Shown one piece after another: positions 5,597 to 7,070 of a DNA stretch of 7,070 bases. Each line of letters opens with the position of its first letter. Position 1 is the stretch's first letter. This DNA is from an uncultured Campylobacter sp. (GTDB lineage Bacteria > Campylobacterota > Campylobacteria > Campylobacterales > Campylobacteraceae): NCBI RefSeq assembly GCF_938045465.1, contig NZ_CALIBF010000127.1, forward strand, positions 1 to 7,070, written 5' to 3'. Position numbers and translations under genes: made by a program. The notes beneath the pieces are model-generated. The model did no database searches and was not told the DNA's origin. It saw nothing but the letters and a program-made list of their open reading frames with translations.

Positions 5597-6580
5597 ATGA
5601 AGGCATTGGCGCTCTTTAGCGGCGGGCTTGATTCCATGCTCGCGGTCAAACTCATCGTCTCGCAAGGCATCGAGGTACTCGCGCTGAATATGGATATCGG
5701 ATTTAGCGGCAAGGACGATAAGAGCGAGATCATGCGCCGCAGGGCCGCAGCCGCGGGGGCGGATTTTAAAAGTGTCGATATCAGAAGCGAATATCTGCGG
5801 CAGGTGCTTTTCGAGCCAAAATACGGCTACGGCAAGCACTTCAACCCCTGCATCGACTGCCACGGATATATGTTTAAGACCGCGCTTGCGATGCTACAAA
5901 GCGAAGGGGCGAGCTTCATCATCACGGGCGAGGTGCTCGGACAGCGCCCGATGAGCCAGCGCGCGCAGGCTCTAGCTCAGGTCGGTGGGCTTAGCGGCGA
6001 TGAGGAGGGGCTGATCCTGCGTCCGTTGTGCGCTAAGCTGCTGCCGCCCACGACGCCCGAGATCAAGGGCTGGGTAGACAGGGGCGCGCTACTTGACATC
6101 AGCGGGCGCGGGCGCACTAAGCAGATGCAGCTGGCGGCAGAATTCGGCTTTGAGGATTACGAAACGCCAGCGGGAGGCTGTCTACTGACCGTGCAGAGCT
6201 TTAGCGAGCGGATCAAGGATGCGGTAAAATTTGAAAAGATCGAAACGCCCGCGGACGCTGAAATTTTAAAATTTGGACGCCATCTGCGCTTGCCGGGCGG
6301 CGCCAAGCTCATAATCGGACGCGACGAGAGCGACAACAAAAAGCTTGCCGCAGTGCAAAATCCAAAATTTAGCGAGATAAAATTTAAAGACGACGTCGTG
6401 GGCGCGCTAAGCCTGCTAAGTAGGGGCGCGAGCGAGGCGGATAGAGAGCTTGCGGCGAGGCTGGCGCTAACCTATGCCAAAACGGACGCCGCGCGCCGCT
6501 ACGCTCTGCTCATAGACGGCAGCGAGCTGAGCACAAGCCCATTTGAGAGCAAGGATGCCGCCCGCGAGTATTTTGTATGA
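5597..6580 (+). CDS. PP-loop ATPase of the ThiI/MnmA-like group, probable RNA-thiolation enzyme
   Basis: The 327-residue protein begins with a PP-loop ATP-pyrophosphatase motif, FSGGLDSMLAVKL (residues 7-19), typical of enzymes that adenylate a substrate before thiolation or amidation. Cys85 and Cys88 in NPCIDCHGYMF recall the NPD-C region of MnmA, and a third conserved-looking cysteine is Cys195 in TPAGGCLLT. GEVLGQRPMSQ (111-121) and ISGRGRTKQ (168-176) are further blocks of this family. The C-terminal part, with LKFGRHLRL and IIGRDESDNKKL, resembles NFACT-R-like domains predicted to bind RNA. The target is unknown, so no symbol is given. The ATG is preceded by AAAGGA with 5-base spacing and lies 9 bases after the dnaG stop, so the two are probably co-transcribed. 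From memory, a related gene sits near this block in other campylobacters; I could not verify this. Confidence 0.8.
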   Translation: MKALALFSGGLDSMLAVKLIVSQGIEVLALNMDIGFSGKDDKSEIMRRRAAAAGADFKSVDIRSEYLRQVLFEPKYGYGKHFNPCIDCHGYMFKTALAMLQSEGASFIITGEVLGQRPMSQRAQALAQVGGLSGDEEGLILRPLCAKLLPPTTPEIKGWVDRGALLDISGRGRTKQMQLAAEFGFEDYETPAGGCLLTVQSFSERIKDAVKFEKIETPADAEILKFGRHLRLPGGAKLIIGRDESDNKKLAAVQNPKFSEIKFKDDVVGALSLLSRGASEADRELAARLALTYAKTDAARRYALLIDGSELSTSPFESKDAAREYFV

Positions 6581-6617
6581 TAAGCCATGTCAATAAATAT
6601 AGGGATTGGAGTGCAAT

Positions 6618-7070
6618 ATGAAGCTTGAACGTTTTCCCGGTATAAATATTATAGTTGAAGAAAAACGTGTTGTTTTTGAATTAAAAATTAAAAACCAAAA
6701 ATCTGTATATATGTGCCACCCATTTACAAATAACACTGGAGATATTGCGTTTGTTGATAGCATAAAATTCTTAGAATTATGACGTAATAGTAAAATTGAT
6801 GTAGATAAAGAAATAAGCAATAAAACGGAAGATGGTTGGCGAGACGATTACAAATATAGTTGGGCAGAAGAGGGCTTTAACGGGGTCTTGGTAATCCTGT
6901 GCCATTGGCTAGAGTTTGTTGTTATTCTGATGAGTATTATGTACCAATAAAAGCAAGATGTATTCCGTTTTTTAAAAGGAATATGTGAAAGAAATAAAAT
7001 ACGCTTGTTCATTTTCTGACGGAATAACACGTGCTATTTGGCTGCTTTCTAATGGAGTGAAATCATTTCC
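6618..7070 (+). pseudogene. Decayed AT-rich gene of unknown function, cut by the window end
   Basis: The ATG at 6618 has GGAG 6 bases upstream and opens 54 codons (MKLERFPGINIIVEEK onward) before TGA at 6780-6782. The same frame continues after the stop with protein-like sequence to EEGFNG near 6884. Sense then continues one frame back (GNPVPLARVCCYSDEYYV..., to TGA at 6986-6988) and shifts back once more (VKEIKYACSFSDGITRAIW... to the end). Adding one G to the GGGG at 6882-6885 and one A to the AAAA at 6974-6977 joins all three parts into one protein of about 150 residues, apart from the stop. F.DGITRAIWLL...G weakly recalls a motif of small ParB/sulfiredoxin-like and plasmid fertility-inhibition proteins; this is a guess. 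G+C is about 33%, against roughly 60% in the gene before it, which suggests horizontal origin. Confidence 0.65.

Noticed and set aside
6587..6628. 13-codon frame MSINIGIGVQYEA between the PP-loop gene and the decayed gene
   Set aside because: It is too short to support, and its only nearby ribosome-like site serves the ATG at 6618.
6882..6885. Phase-variable poly-G tract
   Set aside because: Only four G bases are present; campylobacter contingency tracts are usually eight or more.
6968..6988. Programmed -1 frameshift at TTTTTTAAAA
   Set aside because: The run is read TTT TTT AAA A in the incoming frame, so TTTAAAA is in the wrong phase for X-XXY-YYZ slippage, and a stop and another shift upstream already break the gene.
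6590..7030. Minus-strand frames of 76 and 60 codons (6590-6820 and 6848-7030)
   Set aside because: They are antisense to the decayed plus-strand gene, whose translation is much more protein-like, and such open frames are expected in AT-rich DNA.

Overview
The window looks like chromosomal housekeeping DNA from a campylobacter (Campylobacterota), most likely one of the GC-richer species. Three things point there. DnaG, AroC, RNase III and RNase HI read like campylobacter proteins. The block rnhA, rnc, aroC next to a divergent dnaG is, as I recall, a campylobacter arrangement. The AT-rich word AAATTTT keeps recurring inside otherwise GC-rich genes. The species cannot be fixed from the sequence alone.

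Layout. Positions 1-3382 are read leftward. From the right they hold a membrane-anchored TPR/zinc-ribbon protein of LapB (YciM) architecture, rnhA overlapping its end by 23 bases, a 397-base gap without a convincing gene, rnc, and aroC, which overlaps rnc by ATGA and leaves the window at position 1. Positions 3443-6580 are read rightward and hold dnaG (primase), then a PP-loop ATPase 9 bases downstream that resembles RNA-thiolation enzymes. Between the two arms, near 3412-3442, lie two face-to-face -10 boxes. The rightward one is so close to the dnaG ATG that the dnaG message should be leaderless.

Directly after the PP-loop gene the composition drops to about 33% G+C (hand count over 6601-7070). 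This stretch holds a decayed coding sequence with one in-frame stop and two apparent single-base losses. It continues past the window end and looks like foreign accessory DNA.

The intact genes serve core functions: priming replication (dnaG), removing RNA from RNA-DNA hybrids (rnhA), processing double-stranded RNA (rnc), aromatic biosynthesis (aroC), probable envelope quality control (LapB-like) and probable RNA modification (PP-loop). I see no clear new multi-gene system. The most unusual points are the two low-complexity insertions in DnaG, the 84-residue disordered tail on RNase III, the mirror-image divergent promoter, the uncharacterised PP-loop protein, and the decayed AT-rich gene at the right edge.
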